Positions 53,386-63,815 of a stretch of 64,000 nt of DNA are shown piece after piece. Every line of letters begins with the position of its first letter. Positions within the stretch are counted from its first letter, which is position 1. The notes under the pieces are model-generated. The model did no database searches. It was given only the letters and a program-made list of their open reading frames with translations, and was not told the origin of the DNA. This DNA is from Leptidea sinapis (taxonomy: Eukaryota > Arthropoda > Insecta > Lepidoptera > Pieridae), in contig NC_066265.1 in NCBI RefSeq assembly GCF_905404315.1, forward strand, positions 33,752,501 to 33,816,500, read 5' to 3'. The position numbers and the translations under genes were made by a program.

Positions 53386-53439
53386 CGCGTATTGCAAAAA
53401 TTCACTCTCGTCATTTTTTTCCATCGCGCCAAAAGAAGT

Positions 53440-53590
53440 ATAACTTCAAAAAGCGCGTACGCCTTCCTTCAAGGCTGGCAACACTCCTGTGATTACTTTG
53501 GTGTTGCAAGAATGTGTGCGGCGGTGATCACGTATCACCAGGTGACCTGTGCGTACGCTGGTTTGTCCTCCATTTCCATAAAAAAAACTT
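53440..53590 (+). mobile_element. Short interspersed repeat (GGTGATCAC family)
   Basis: Close match to 8470-8640: 'gtacgccttccttcaaggct' then 'ggcaacactcctgtgatt', 'gcggcggtgatcacgta' and an A-rich tail. Confidence 0.65.
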
Positions 53591-53654
53591 GCTCTGCTGG
53601 AGTGATGGCATCTCGATACTGGGAATTCTGCTAAGAAAAGTATTTTATTATTAT

Positions 53655-53961
53655 TTTTTTATATTAATTTTTTGAAGCAAATTCTCCAAATTTATTGGTC
53701 TCGTTCTACAAAAATTCAGAATACACTTCTGTCTTCTATTCTTAAATAATTCAATAAGGAACGATAGGCTCCTTCTTGCTGTCGTCTCCTCAAATATGAT
53801 CGCGACCAGTACTTGCGTGGTTTTCTTGAATTTCCTTCATTCTGTATGATGTACAAGTATACTGCACTCTGAAGCAAAGTTCCACAGTACCTACCACACT
53901 TTCTATTTTCTGTACCAGTAGTCAATTGTGTTGTGAAATTCATTATCTTCTGCACTGACAT
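53655..53961 (-). pseudogene. Harbinger-like transposase N-terminal fragment
   Basis: Minus strand: KPRKYWSRSYLRRRQQEGAY then RSLLNYLRIEDRSVF matches the N-terminal block of PIF/Harbinger transposases (basic W-rich motif, 'LRRR-GAY--LL-EL--D---F'). After a 1-nt shift it continues LNFCRTRPINLENLLQKI, the following helix. No catalytic domain is nearby. Confidence 0.55.
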
Positions 53962-54318
53962 GTCTTAAGCAAGTTTAGCTACAGGCCTACAACAAGTATA
54001 TAACATGAGATCATATACATGTAGACCACAAATAGGTGACAAACAATTTCATCAGACAAGTTTCATACAAATATTGTCTACGACAAGTTTTATGTTTTTG
54101 TATTTTGGAAAAAAAATTTGCATACAACTTATAATTGTAATCTGCATGAAACTTTCATGCAAATTATATACCTCTTATTTGCTAATTGCTTCGTATTTGT
54201 ATGGAAAAAATACAGTTAATTTATTAGATATGATTTTTTACCGTACACCGTGATTTATGCCTAAATTACCATTCATTCATGAGTTCATGTAGTAAAAGCT
54301 ATAAAATAGTAAAACTGC
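53962..54318. other. Intergenic, nothing recognised
   Basis: AT-rich spacer between the Harbinger fragment and the 3' tail of the LINE; nothing recognised. Confidence 0.4.
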
Positions 54319-54478
54319 ATTTATTTATTTATTTATTTATACTTTAATAAAACGGCGTAAGCCAATTACAATATTAAAGTAAGAATTAATTACAAACTAA
54401 ACATATTACACAAATAATAGTTACTAAATACAAAGTTTACTGTAAATAACTAACAATTAATTAACATCCAAATACCGT

Positions 54479-56163
54479 TCATCCATTCCTCTCACAAAAA
54501 CGCAAGCACTCTGTTAAAATCGTCTGCCATCCATCCGCAAATAAATCAGAAGCAGGGTTGGCTTCGAGAAGAGCGTTGAGAGCAGAGAGAGACCTCGGTA
54601 TAGGTGAGTTGGTGCGAGCCACAGTACGATGTGTCGGTCTCGCGAACAATCTATGCCTGCGCCTCGAACAGTAATTGTCCGGTACAAAGATTCTACATAG
54701 CTCAACATGCAAACTCGGCACATCTATATCACCTCTGAGAACTCTGCACATAACTGTGAGCTGCTGTCGTTTTCGCCTAACCTCGAGGGAGTTGTAGCCT
54801 AATGTTCCCAGAAGAAATTTTGTGGGATACATATGGGGGTCGTATCCATGCGTACGTTTGTAAAGGTACCTAAGAAAAGCTTTTTGCACCTTTTCGAGAA
54901 GGAGTACATAAGTACTTTCATGCGGATTCCACACACACATAGCTGTTTCTAGCTTGCTGCGATGACTGGTTCAGATGTGAAATCCCCAGAATTCCTCAAA
55001 ACAAAGCCTAAAATTCTATAGGATTCCTTGGCCAGAGTGGTAATATGATCACGGAAGGTTAACTTTCGACCGAATGTGACACACAGGTCTTTGATAGTTT
55101 CTGGTCGAGATATCGAATCACCACCAATTTTATAATCAAACTCTATTAGGCACCACTTTCGACCAAAAGTCATGGCATAGCATTTGGACGTATTAAATGC
55201 CATAGGGTTCCTCAAGCTCCACTGGAACACAGCTTGCACATCATTTTGGAGTGCCATGCAATCTGAGTCAGATTTGATTTCTTTGAAGAGTTTCAGGTCA
55301 TCAGCATACAGGAGACACCGAGAATTATAAAGCACATCAGGAAGATCATTTATCATTAAAAGAAACAGAAGAGGCCCCAGTATCGATCCCTGACTAACCC
55401 CAGATCGCGTGTGGTAATGATTGTATTCGAACAGACCAAGCCGAACATATTGTTGACGGTCACGCAAGTAGTATGCGATGAGTCGGAGAAGTCTCGGTGC
55501 AAAGCCAATAGCGCTAAGTTTTTGTAACAATATGTCATTATTGACCCTGTCAAATGCTTTCTGGAAGTCAAAGTAGAGCACGTCAACCTGAGAACTATGA
55601 TCCAGTTTGTCCGAGATAAAGTCAACTAGTGACAACAAGTTAGTGTCTACAGATCCTTTCGGTCTAAAACCATGCTGTTCGCCACAAATGTATTTGTCCA
55701 CTTGCGCGTATATGTAGTTGTGAATAATGCTTTCAAATACCTTTGCGGGCGAATACAACACTGCAATAGGACGGTACTCTTCAACTTTCGATTTATCAGA
55801 GCTTTTTGGTATTGGGGTAACTCTCGACAACTTCCATTGGGACGGATATTCTCCCGATTCCAAGGCAAGATTGAAAATATGACAAAGAGGCATACAAAAG
55901 TTCTTTTTTGCCAGCTTTAGAACTGCAGGAGGAATACAATCCGGTCCTACGGAACTGCTCTGCTTCAACTTGTTGATTCCACCAATGACATCATCAGGTG
56001 TAATATGAAAGATGTTTACATAATTGCTGTCATACGTCCTATCGAAACTATAAGCTTCATCTGTATCGAGTACAGGTACATCTGGCAAAAATGTGCTTGA
56101 AAAAAAGTTGGCAAAAGCATCTGCAGCAGCAACATCTGAAAAAATTTGCCCCTCAAAAGTCAC
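54479..56163 (-). pseudogene. LINE reverse transcriptase, one late frameshift
   Basis: 54949-56163 holds the RT: KLKQSSSVGPDCIPPAVLKL, RVTPIPKSSDKSKVEEYRPI, YFDFQKAFDRVNND, GVSQGSILGPLLFLLMINDL and the catalytic LLYADDLKLFKEI. A +1 shift at about 54950 moves it into 54479-54940 (LLEKVQKAFLRYLYKRTHGY), the C-terminal region of such enzymes. The listed start is a GTG following a frame break, not an initiator. Confidence 0.75.
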
Positions 56164-57296
56164 ACTAGGTTCAAATCCACCTTTGGTGCGAAGGCTTGAA
56201 ATTTAACGCCAAAAGCCGCGAGGGTTGGCTTTGATGTTAACTTCAATATACTTAATATAGTCGCAATAGGATATATTTCTGGTGAGTTAGAACATTTCCA
56301 TAATCTATGCAATTTCATCTTACACCTGATATCTCGGATAATATCACTCGTAAACCAAACGGGGTAACGTTTACTATGGCATGCTTTACGTCGTTTCCTA
56401 GGCATGCATTGGGCAAAGATATTATAAACGGATTTATAAAAATTTTCAGTTGCATCTCTTACAGTATGGGCCTGCAGAACTGCACGCCAAGAATTTGCCT
56501 CGATTAATGCAGAAAAAAGCTCATAATCGCATCGACCAAAATTCCAGTCCCTGCAAGGATTTATATTAGATGGCTCAAGAAAATCTGAACGGCGACATGT
56601 ATCGAGCCTGACTTCAATCTCTAATGGTGGATGATACGCATCGGGCAGAACTATACCTTCAGCAGTTATAACACGCACCTCTCCACACACATCGCTCTCT
56701 CGAACCAGAATGACATCAAGCAAACCACCAAACATATTTTTGATAATGTTGTTCTCAGACAGATTACAATATGATAAAAAATAGCAATAATAATTATTAA
56801 TATTTACGGATGCACTATTTAAATTGAGATCACCTAATATTAGAACTGGTGCTTTTAACATAGTAATTGTATGCTCCACCTTACAAAACCACTCCATATA
56901 ATCAAAGTCTCTAGCACTAGGTTTAATGTATACAACACAAACGTAGAACCGATGACCATGCCGGGAAAAGGATGCCCAGAGATCTTCACCATTGTCGGTC
57001 TCCAGTTCATGGCATCTGCTCAATATGACAGGGGAACGGGCAGCAAGCGCCACACCACCACATGGCGTGTCTCTATCTCTGCGCAGAATACTCCAATTTG
57101 CACATTCAAGCTCAGAAGTCTCCACAGAGCCATCAAGAAATGTTTCAATGAGAAGGTTTTGGTGGCAAATGCTGAACTTTGCTGCAAGCCGTACCATGAT
57201 AAGATTCGCGACGTTTCCTGTTCTTTTTAAGATTTGCAGAGTGAACAACCGTGGCAGCGCTAGGCTCACATTGTGGCTGCTCAGTAACACTGACAA
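56160..57296 (-). pseudogene. LINE apurinic-type endonuclease
   Basis: Contains GGVALAARSPV, VCVVYIKPSA, APVLILGDLNLNSA (catalytic Asp/Asn block) and GIVLPDAYHPPLEIEV, where the usual Ser-Asp-His is altered to Asp-Ala-Tyr-His. The linker to the RT (CMPRKRRKACHSKRYPVWF) follows. A frame break at about 56165-56200 separates it from the RT. Confidence 0.65.
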
Positions 57297-57480
57297 AATT
57301 CTGGCGTGCGAAATTTATGTTTGCGATACTATTGTCTATTATTCGCGAGGTGTACACATCAAGCTTGTTTCCAAGAGTTGCTAATACAGACACAACCTTG
57401 TCAAGACGATCCTTTAACTCAGTGACTCCTTGCCTTAAAAGAAAAACTTCGCGAGAAAGTTGAAGCTATCCATGCTGCTA
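57145..57480 (-). pseudogene. LINE ORF1 C-terminal remnant
   Basis: The minus frame reads VFLLRQGVTELKDRLDKVVS then VLATLGNKLDVYTSRI, a heptad-like stretch typical of ORF1 coiled coils, followed by FARQNFVSVTEQPQ. It ends shortly after the endonuclease frame begins. The upstream part of ORF1 is missing. Confidence 0.45.
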
Positions 57481-57540
57481 GTAAAGTTGCTAAAATAAAT
57501 GAAATGAAAAATAAAATAGAATAAAAAACAAAAAAAAATT

Positions 57541-58231
57541 CAAGATTCCGGTGGCTCGATCGCCGTACTCCGGGTATCTAAGTGATACAACTAAACGATT
57601 GAGCTAACCGTGACTTAAATATCTGAATGAAAAATTCAATTGTATGTGGCTTATGACAAATTATTGTCAGAAATTATTGTACACAATCGTCTGTAGTATC
57701 AATAATGAAACGTACAATTTAGAAGTACCCTCGCTATTATTTACTCACTTGCAAACATTAATTTTAAAAACTGAGATTAATCCACGATTTTGCATTGAAC
57801 TAATTATAACGCACTTTTGTTACTATTAAGGCTTCACTTTTAGACACAATTCAAGCAAAATCTTTGACTCTAGCCACATAAATCGAATTAAAAATGTTGA
57901 TAGCGATGTACACGTTACACGGCACGCTAGCGTCATTGCATTGAAATTAGGTAGATAATGTATCATTGATTTTATAAAAAAATAATTTAATATTGATTAT
58001 AATATATAGCCACATTGATGATATTGACAACTACTTTTACACAACAACTTTTAACTTTACAAAACCCAAAAAAATCCATAAACTGGTAGGTGTATCGAAC
58101 CCGGGTCTACAGCGTCTAAAGTAAACACTTTTCCGCTGAGCTACGAGTATTGCTGATGGAGCTGTTGAAATTAACAATGTCTTGAAGTTTGACAACTCTC
58201 GTCATATACTTCGAAGGGTTGCTACGCAACA
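57541..58231. other. Spacer with tRNA-like segments and probable gypsy 3' LTR start
   Basis: On the minus strand 58075-58140 resembles a tRNA gene: A-box TAGCTCAGCGG and B-box GGTTCGATAC, then CACCTACCA, but the stems do not pair. A weaker similar segment is at 57550-57612. A 3' LTR of the gypsy element should start with TG at 58231, just after the purine tract, but I cannot match it to the 5' end. Confidence 0.35.
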
Positions 58232-59076
58232 CTGCCCCCTCCCAAGACATGATCGTCCCGATCATCGTTGCTTCCGTAGTACTTAGCCACCCGATCGACA
58301 TGTACGATTTTCGGGGGACTTCGAGGGGTACGCTGGATCCTGAGAGTCACATCATTTATCCTTGTGATTACTTTATATGGTCCCTCCCAACTTGGTTGGA
58401 GCTTCGGAGACTTCCCCTTTCGCCTTACAGGATTGTGTAACCAAATCAGGGTTCCCTCTTCAAAACTAGGAATATTAGCTTTTCGATCGTAGCGGGTCTT
58501 CATCCGTTCACTTGCCTTAAGCCCAGTTGTTCTAATTTCCTCGAAGATGTCAACCATCTTTTTCCGTAACTCATCCACATATTCTGTTATACTTTTCGGA
58601 GTATCCGGTGGACAGCCTGAGAGTAAATCAGCTGGCAATTTCAATTCCCTTCCAAAATTGGCGTACGCAGGAGTCACTGTTGTTGTCTCGTGTATTGCGC
58701 TTCTATACGACATAAGAAACAGTTGAATGTACTCATCCCAGTTATCCTGATGAATGTCCACTACTTTTGCCAGATGTCGCTCCAATGTTTGGTTAAACCT
58801 CTCCACCATCCCGTCCGAATGTGGATGATATGGCGTAGTTCTGGTCTTATGGATTCCCAAGATCTTGCAAACTTCTTGAAATACTTGTGACTCGAAGTTC
58901 CGCCCTTGGTCACTGTGCAACTCCAAAGGCACACCGAATCTGCAGAAAACTTCATTCACCAGCTTCGTCGCAACGGTAACTGCTTCTTGATTCGGTAGAG
59001 CACCACCATTATGTAACGGCTTCCAGCTTTGGTGACTGGAAACGGTCCGGCTATATCCAGAGCTACTCTCTCCCAC
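58222..59076 (-). pseudogene. Gypsy integrase core and C-terminus
   Basis: Contains the second catalytic Asp (LHSDQGRNFESQVF), the catalytic Glu block (TTPYHPHSDGMVERFNQTLE) and a GPY/F-like end (WEGPYKVITRINDVTLRIQR). It ends GGGSVA at a TAG next to the polypurine tract. The upstream residues of this frame are out of phase with the first half of integrase. Confidence 0.75.
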
Positions 59077-59801
59077 GGATTCCCAACATTATACAACTTC
59101 ATAGCTCCTCTGCTCCGGGTTTGAGGTCCTTTGACAGCTGCACAACTCTTGCATTTACGGCACCAGTCTTCCACATCATCACGGCAATGCAACCAGTAAA
59201 ATCGTTCTTTAATTTTTATGAGAGTTCTTCTTATTCCCAAATGTCCACCTGAAGAACCATCGTGATAAGCTCTCAGGGTCTCGTTCACCTTCTCCCTGGG
59301 AACGACCAGTTGCAGATGGCAATCCTTTCCTTGCGGGGTTTCCCATTTCCGGCAGAGCAACCCGTCATGCATCACCAAACTATTCCATTGTGCCCAGAGA
59401 CTCTTGGTAGCCGTACTGTGTCTAGCCACTTCAGACCATTTTGGTTTAAGTGATCCACTTGCTAGCCAATGTAAAAGTGGTTGAAGATCCTTATCATTTT
59501 CCTGAGCTCTCCTCATTGCATCGTTGCTCCAGTTCCCATCGATCGAATCTGTTCTGATCAGTCGGATTATTGGATTTTCTTTCTCCTCCTGACGAACGCA
59601 ATGTTTGCATTACATCGGACAAGGTCTTCTAGATAAAGCATCTGCGTTTCCATGAGTTTTTCCTCCTCGATGTTCGATTTCAAAGTCATACTCTTGAAGT
59701 TGCTCAATCCATCTGGCCACTTGTCCTTCCGGATTCTTGAATTCTAGTAACCACTTCAAGGCGGCATGATCAGTCCTTACGAGGAATTTGCGACCCAACA
59801 A
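58956..59801 (-). pseudogene. Gypsy RNase H end and integrase N-terminus
   Basis: 59610-59801 encodes the RNase H end (FLVRTDHAALKWLLEFKNPE, ending HGNADALSRRPC). 58956-59516 carries the integrase HHCC zinc site (YHDGSSGGHLGIRRT, DWCRKCKSC) and the first catalytic Asp (VALDIAGPFPVTKAGSRYI). The frame then runs into unrelated residues: the 'MDYFTKWPEA' region is lost and the next frame takes over at 58990-59000. Confidence 0.7.
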
Positions 59802-60064
59802 GTACTAAAGTTTAAAATGTTGTAATGTCTTCACCACGGCAAGTAACTCCCTACGAGTTACACAGTAGTTTCTCTCCGGCTTCGATAAAGATTTGCTAAA
59901 GTATGCAATTACAATTTCTTGATCTCTTCTGAGATAACACTCCACCAATTCCAGAATTGCTAGCATCAGTATCTACTATGAATCTTCCCTCCGTGTCAGG
60001 ATATCCGAGGAAAGGTGATTCACATAGTCGTTTCTTCAACTCTAAGAAAGCTTGTCCGCAGTCT

Positions 60065-60754
60065 TCATCCCTCTCTGGAAAAGGCTCTTTTCTCCTCCAT
60101 CAGTCGATGTAAGGGCTTAGCAACATCGGAAAACCCTTGCACAAAGCGTCGATAATAAGAGCATAGTCCAAGGAATGCTCTCACATGTGTCTTTTCTGTC
60201 GGCGTCGGCCAGTCCTTGACAGCACTTATCTTGGCAGGATCCGTCGCAACGCCTTGCTCCGAGATAACGTGCCCCAAGTAATACACCTGACGTTGAAAGA
60301 AGGAACATTTCTTTGGACTCAACTTCAAGTTGGCACCCTGCAGTTTTGCGAAGACTTTTTCGAGCTTCTTAAGATGATCTTCAAAACTTCGTCCCATAAT
60401 GATTATGTCATCCAAGTAGACAAGGCAGGTTTCTCCCAACATACCTGACAGCACATCCTCCATCAACCTTTCGAAAGTAGCTGGGGCGTTGCATAATCCG
60501 AAGGGCATTGTTTTGAACTGCCAAAATCCTTTTCAGGTTGAAAAAGCCGTCTTCTCCTTGTCTTTAGGGTCCAGATCAACTTGCCAGTAGCCACTTTTCA
60601 AATCCAGAGTAGAGAACCACGTCATACCACAAAGTGAATCTAAGGTGTCATCGATTCTTGGCAATGGATAACTGTCCTTCTTAGTAACATCATTCAGACG
60701 CCGATAGTCCACACAAAATCTAGTTGATCCATCCTTCTTCTTCACCAGAACCAC
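60065..60754 (-). pseudogene. Gypsy reverse transcriptase
   Basis: 60533-60754 holds VLVKKKDGSTRFCVDYRRLN then WFSTLDLKSGYWQVDLDP (first catalytic Asp). After an in-frame TGA, 60065-60508 holds MPFGLCNAPATFERLMEDVL and LVYLDDIIIMGRSFEDHLKK (the YxDD site), then GHVISEQGVATDPAKI and the connection domain. A frameshift follows at about 60065. Confidence 0.78.
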
Positions 60755-60763
60755 TGGAGAACA

Positions 60764-62104
60764 TCATGGACTCGACGACGGTTTTATCACACCATTTTCT
60801 TTCATATCCCGAATCATATCTTCCACTTCTTGTTCGCGTGCAAACGGAATACGTCTTGGTCTTTGCCGTATCGGAACAGTGTCTCCTGTGTCGATCTTGT
60901 GTTTCACCAAACCAGTTCTTCCGATGTCCCCGTCGTTCTTTGAGAAAATCCCGGAGTAGCGTAGCAGGAAATTTCTCGCTTTTATTAACTGTAGCTTGGT
61001 AAGATTGTCTTTACAGCCATCCAGAAGTTTCTGTATGTTCACATCCTGGTTTGCAGCTTCGGTCTTCCTCCCTTCTTCACACTTTCTTAACCAAGCTATC
61101 TCCTCACAAGCTCCGATCACTGTTCCCTTCCTAATGATTTGCTTGTCCTCATGAGGATTAAACACGGGAACCATCGCAATCTGGGAGTTACCCACAACAG
61201 TCCTGGCTGGGATCCATGTCGTGTCTGATATCTCTCTTTCTATTATAGCGCATTTACAAGGTCTTCCTCTGTCATCCCTTGGCAGGACTACCGGGACTAG
61301 GGTATGCGATCTCGGATTTAAAGTAGTGTCTCTTAAGCACAACACTTTCCCAACAGTTCCGCCTTTTATAGGAATTTCTTCACTTCCATGCTTCAATACA
61401 CCATGTTTCATGTCAATGGTACACTGGTGATTTCGAAGAAAATCCAACCCAATGATGTAGTCATCTGTGATATCCGCGATTACCACTTTTTGCCAGTACA
61501 ACGTATCCCCGATTTTCATGGCCACGATCTTCTCTCCCTGGACTGGTATGCGCTGGCCGGTAGCTGTTGTGAGTGTTAAGTTTACATTTTCTCGCATATG
61601 TCGTCTTCCGATGCTCTCTAGTCTTCTTTGGCTAACGACTGTACGTGAGGCTCCCGTATCCAAAGTGAAACGGCAAGATTTTCCATTTATCATTCCTTCT
61701 ATAACTAAAGTGTTTTCGTCACATGTCTGCTTAACGAAGATCCTTGGGGCTTTGCTTCTACCGGCCAGCGCCCACCCCACTGCCCTGGCCTTTTCCTGCT
61801 GCTCCAGCGGTGATGTTGAGACCGCCGCATCCTTCCTACCTTGCGTTATGCTCTCACGCCTGGGGCAAGTGCTTCTAATGTGTCCTCGCTCCCCACAACC
61901 ATAGCATGCTGGGTTATATGCTTGCCTTCGGCTGGAATCTGCTGGTACAATTTTGCGGAGTCTCAACGCCCGAGAATCGTGGCGAACCTCTTCCACTTCC
62001 AACGCATGTGCCACCGCTTTCTTCAAGCTGGTATGATGACTCAATCGTACGGCTGCTCTAACTTCGGCGTCCCGTATTCCATCGATGAAAACTTGGAGCA
62101 ACAT
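60764..62104 (-). pseudogene. Gypsy gag end, zinc knuckle and protease
   Basis: Same frame as gag after the TAG at 62129. It has a CCHC knuckle (CYGCGERGHIRSTC) for RNA binding and an aspartic protease with catalytic DTGA (FTLDTGASRTVVSQRR) and the later IIGLDFLRNH. The end, IDTGDTVPIRQRPRRIPFAR, is the normal lead-in to RT. Confidence 0.78.
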
Positions 62105-62128
62105 TTCTTCTATTGCAGCTGGCGACGA

Positions 62129-63070
62129 CTAATATGCTTTACGCACTAGTTTCTCCGCTTCCACGGACCACTGCTGAAGAGTTTCGCTGGCCCTTTGACT
62201 GCGGTCCTTAAGTTGCGCCCGGTACACATGTTCGAGGTGTTTATCACCATAGCGTGCCTCCAATGCGTCAATAAGGTCTGTGTAGGTCACTTCCTCCTTC
62301 CCAGCGCCGAGTGCTTCCAATACGGAGAGTGCTTCGTCACGGAGCGCTAGTGTGAGGGCAGAGTGCGCTTCTTGGTCACTCCAACCGCAGGCTCTTCTGA
62401 CCGTCTCCAATTGTAGCTTAAAGGCAGCCCAGGAAGACTCTCCGTCGTAGGGAGGTACTTTTAAATTTCTGCTCGATGTGGTTCCGCAGGAAACTCCTGT
62501 GTTGGCTGAAAGACACACGACCCTCCCACTGAGCTGATTAATGGTAACTTCCATCTCTCCCATCTTCCGTTGAAAGTTCTCTTCAACTTTGTCCATCTTC
62601 TTTTCCACACTATCAATCCGGGCGATCTCTTTTTCCACAGCGTCAATACGGGTGGAGTTTTTCTGCACAACGGATAAAATGTCTTTGGAGAGGCCTTCAT
62701 GCAGGCCTCGCAGCTGCTCCTCCTGTCGGCGTGCTTGTTCCTCCTGTTGGCGCGCTTGCTCCTCTTTCAAGCCCCGCAACTGCTCCTCTTGTCGGCGCGC
62801 TTGTTCCTCTTGCAAGCCCCGCAGCTGCTCCTCCTGTCGGCGCGCTTGTTCCTCTTGCAAGGCCCGCAGCTGCTCCTCCTGTCGGCGCGCTTGCTCTTGC
62901 ATCATGGCGGCCATCTGCTGCATGAGCGCGCTTATGTCTACGGCAGGAGCCTGCGGTGCTGACACGGTCGCACTGAGTCCAGAGCCGGATGTTTCTGACT
63001 CGTCCTCTGCCGCTGCAGCTGCTCCCGCTCGCGTGGTCACTCCCTTCTCGTTCCTGGGCACTAATGGCAT
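62129..63070 (-). CDS. Gypsy Gag N-terminal part with repeated coiled coil
   Basis: The first real ATG is at 63070 (MPLVPRNEKGVTTRAG); the open frame upstream of it is primer-binding-site sequence. Then an Ala/Ser-rich segment, MQQMAAMMQEQ, and about four copies of a 15-residue unit (EEQARRQEEQLRGLQ) plus a 7-residue part copy, predicted to form a long coiled coil. Next comes a second heptad region and the capsid-like part (VPPYDGESSWAAFKLQLETV to AEKLVRKAY). It ends at an in-frame TAG at 62129; the frame continues beyond it. It would form the particle shell. Confidence 0.75.
   Translation of the reverse strand: MPLVPRNEKGVTTRAGAAAAAEDESETSGSGLSATVSAPQAPAVDISALMQQMAAMMQEQARRQEEQLRALQEEQARRQEEQLRGLQEEQARRQEEQLRGLKEEQARQQEEQARRQEEQLRGLHEGLSKDILSVVQKNSTRIDAVEKEIARIDSVEKKMDKVEENFQRKMGEMEVTINQLSGRVVCLSANTGVSCGTTSSRNLKVPPYDGESSWAAFKLQLETVRRACGWSDQEAHSALTLALRDEALSVLEALGAGKEEVTYTDLIDALEARYGDKHLEHVYRAQLKDRSQRASETLQQWSVEAEKLVRKAY
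62700..62905. repeat. 45-bp tandem repeat inside gag
   Basis: 'ctgctcctcctgtcggcgcg' then 'cttgttcctcttgcaag' recurs in about four units of 45 bp, one with a shortened spacer. It encodes the 15-residue coiled-coil unit; opposite-strand open frames here are its shadow. Confidence 0.8.
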
Positions 63071-63095
63071 CTTTCCAATCCCACTTCTGACACCA

Positions 63096-63286
63096 ATTGA
63101 CACGGGAGTGGGTCAGGGATTGGAAATAATACTCCGCTTATAGGAACGAGTCTTTATTTGCGTTCACTTTTTCTGAACTTGCACTTCGCCGTTCTGCCTC
63201 TGTGTTCAGAAAAAGTGAACGCAAATAAAGACTCGTTCTTATAAGCGGAGTATTATTTCCAATCCCTGACCCACTCCCGTGTCAAT
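63096..63286. repeat. 83-bp near-perfect inverted repeat at the gypsy 5' LTR
   Basis: 63096-63178 is the complement of 63204-63286 with one mismatch, around a 25-bp loop. The left arm, read on the minus strand, is the LTR 3' part: it contains GCAAATAAAGACTCG (a polyadenylation signal) and ends directly before the primer-binding site. The right arm is the same LTR end in opposite orientation. Confidence 0.88.
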
Positions 63287-63815
63287 ATCAATTTTTTATA
63301 AATAAAATAATGAAAAACATAGAGACACCAAAACAAACCGAAATCCGAAAGGTATCTACAGTATGGGTCCCATATATACAATTTTACTAACGAGGGCTCC
63401 CAAAAAGTTTTAAGATTATAATTATTATAGTTTGTAAGTATCTTATATTATTTATGAATATCTTTTTGTTGAGGGTTTATAACTATAAGGTAATGGGAGA
63501 AGTATTAGGAGTTTGATAATAACATAGCAGATACTATATTTGGTAAAAATAGCACATTAATAATATAAAAATACAGATTTCAGCTTTCAGCCTCAGCTGA
63601 CACAACACAATATAAAGATAGTTTATGTTTTTCTTTTGACATTGAAAAACCAGCAGTCACTCTAAAAATCCAAACATACGTCATGATTCATACCAGCTAG
63701 TCAATGAACAATAGTACTTCTTTGCTCTAACACTCCTCCTCAATTGTTTCTATCAGACTTCCTATTAAGATTCAGACTCCTCTAATCCTTTCACTCACTC
63801 ACTCACGGACAATCC
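63287..63815 (-). other. Copia LTR region, AT-rich
   Basis: On the minus strand GAGGAGGAG followed by TGTTAGAGC (about 63724-63742) looks like a Copia polypurine tract and LTR start, so the 3' LTR would run downward from 63732. Its end is not resolved. The rest is AT-rich. Confidence 0.45.

Larger units (their letters stand above)
54319..57540 (-). mobile_element. Nearly full-length jockey-superfamily LINE
   Basis: Minus strand. It ends in an (AAAT)n tail at 54319-54341 and begins near 57540. From 5' to 3' come the end of ORF1 (57145-57480), the endonuclease (56160-57296), reverse transcriptase (54949-56163) and C-terminal region (54479-54940). At least three frame changes separate the pieces, so it is inactive, but almost the whole element is present, unlike the other LINE copies here. 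Confidence 0.75.
58222..63286 (-). mobile_element. Ty3/gypsy LTR retrotransposon, defective
   Basis: Minus strand. Order: altered 5' LTR end (63096-63286), primer-binding site TGGTGTCAGAAGTGGGA (63079-63095), gag, protease, reverse transcriptase, RNase H, integrase, polypurine tract (GGGAGGGGGCAG, 58232-58243). Protease-RT-RNase H-integrase is the Ty3/gypsy order and no envelope gene is present. Damage is light: in-frame TAG at 62129, TGA at the protease-RT border (about 60764) and in RT (about 60533), frameshifts around 60060-59810, and a deletion in integrase. Most sequence is still clean, so the insertion is fairly young. Confidence 0.8.

Noticed and set aside
62589..63143. 184-codon plus-strand Cys/Ser-rich frame
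   Set aside because: It is the complement of the repetitive gypsy gag coiled coil; the apparent Cys-rich repeats are an artefact.
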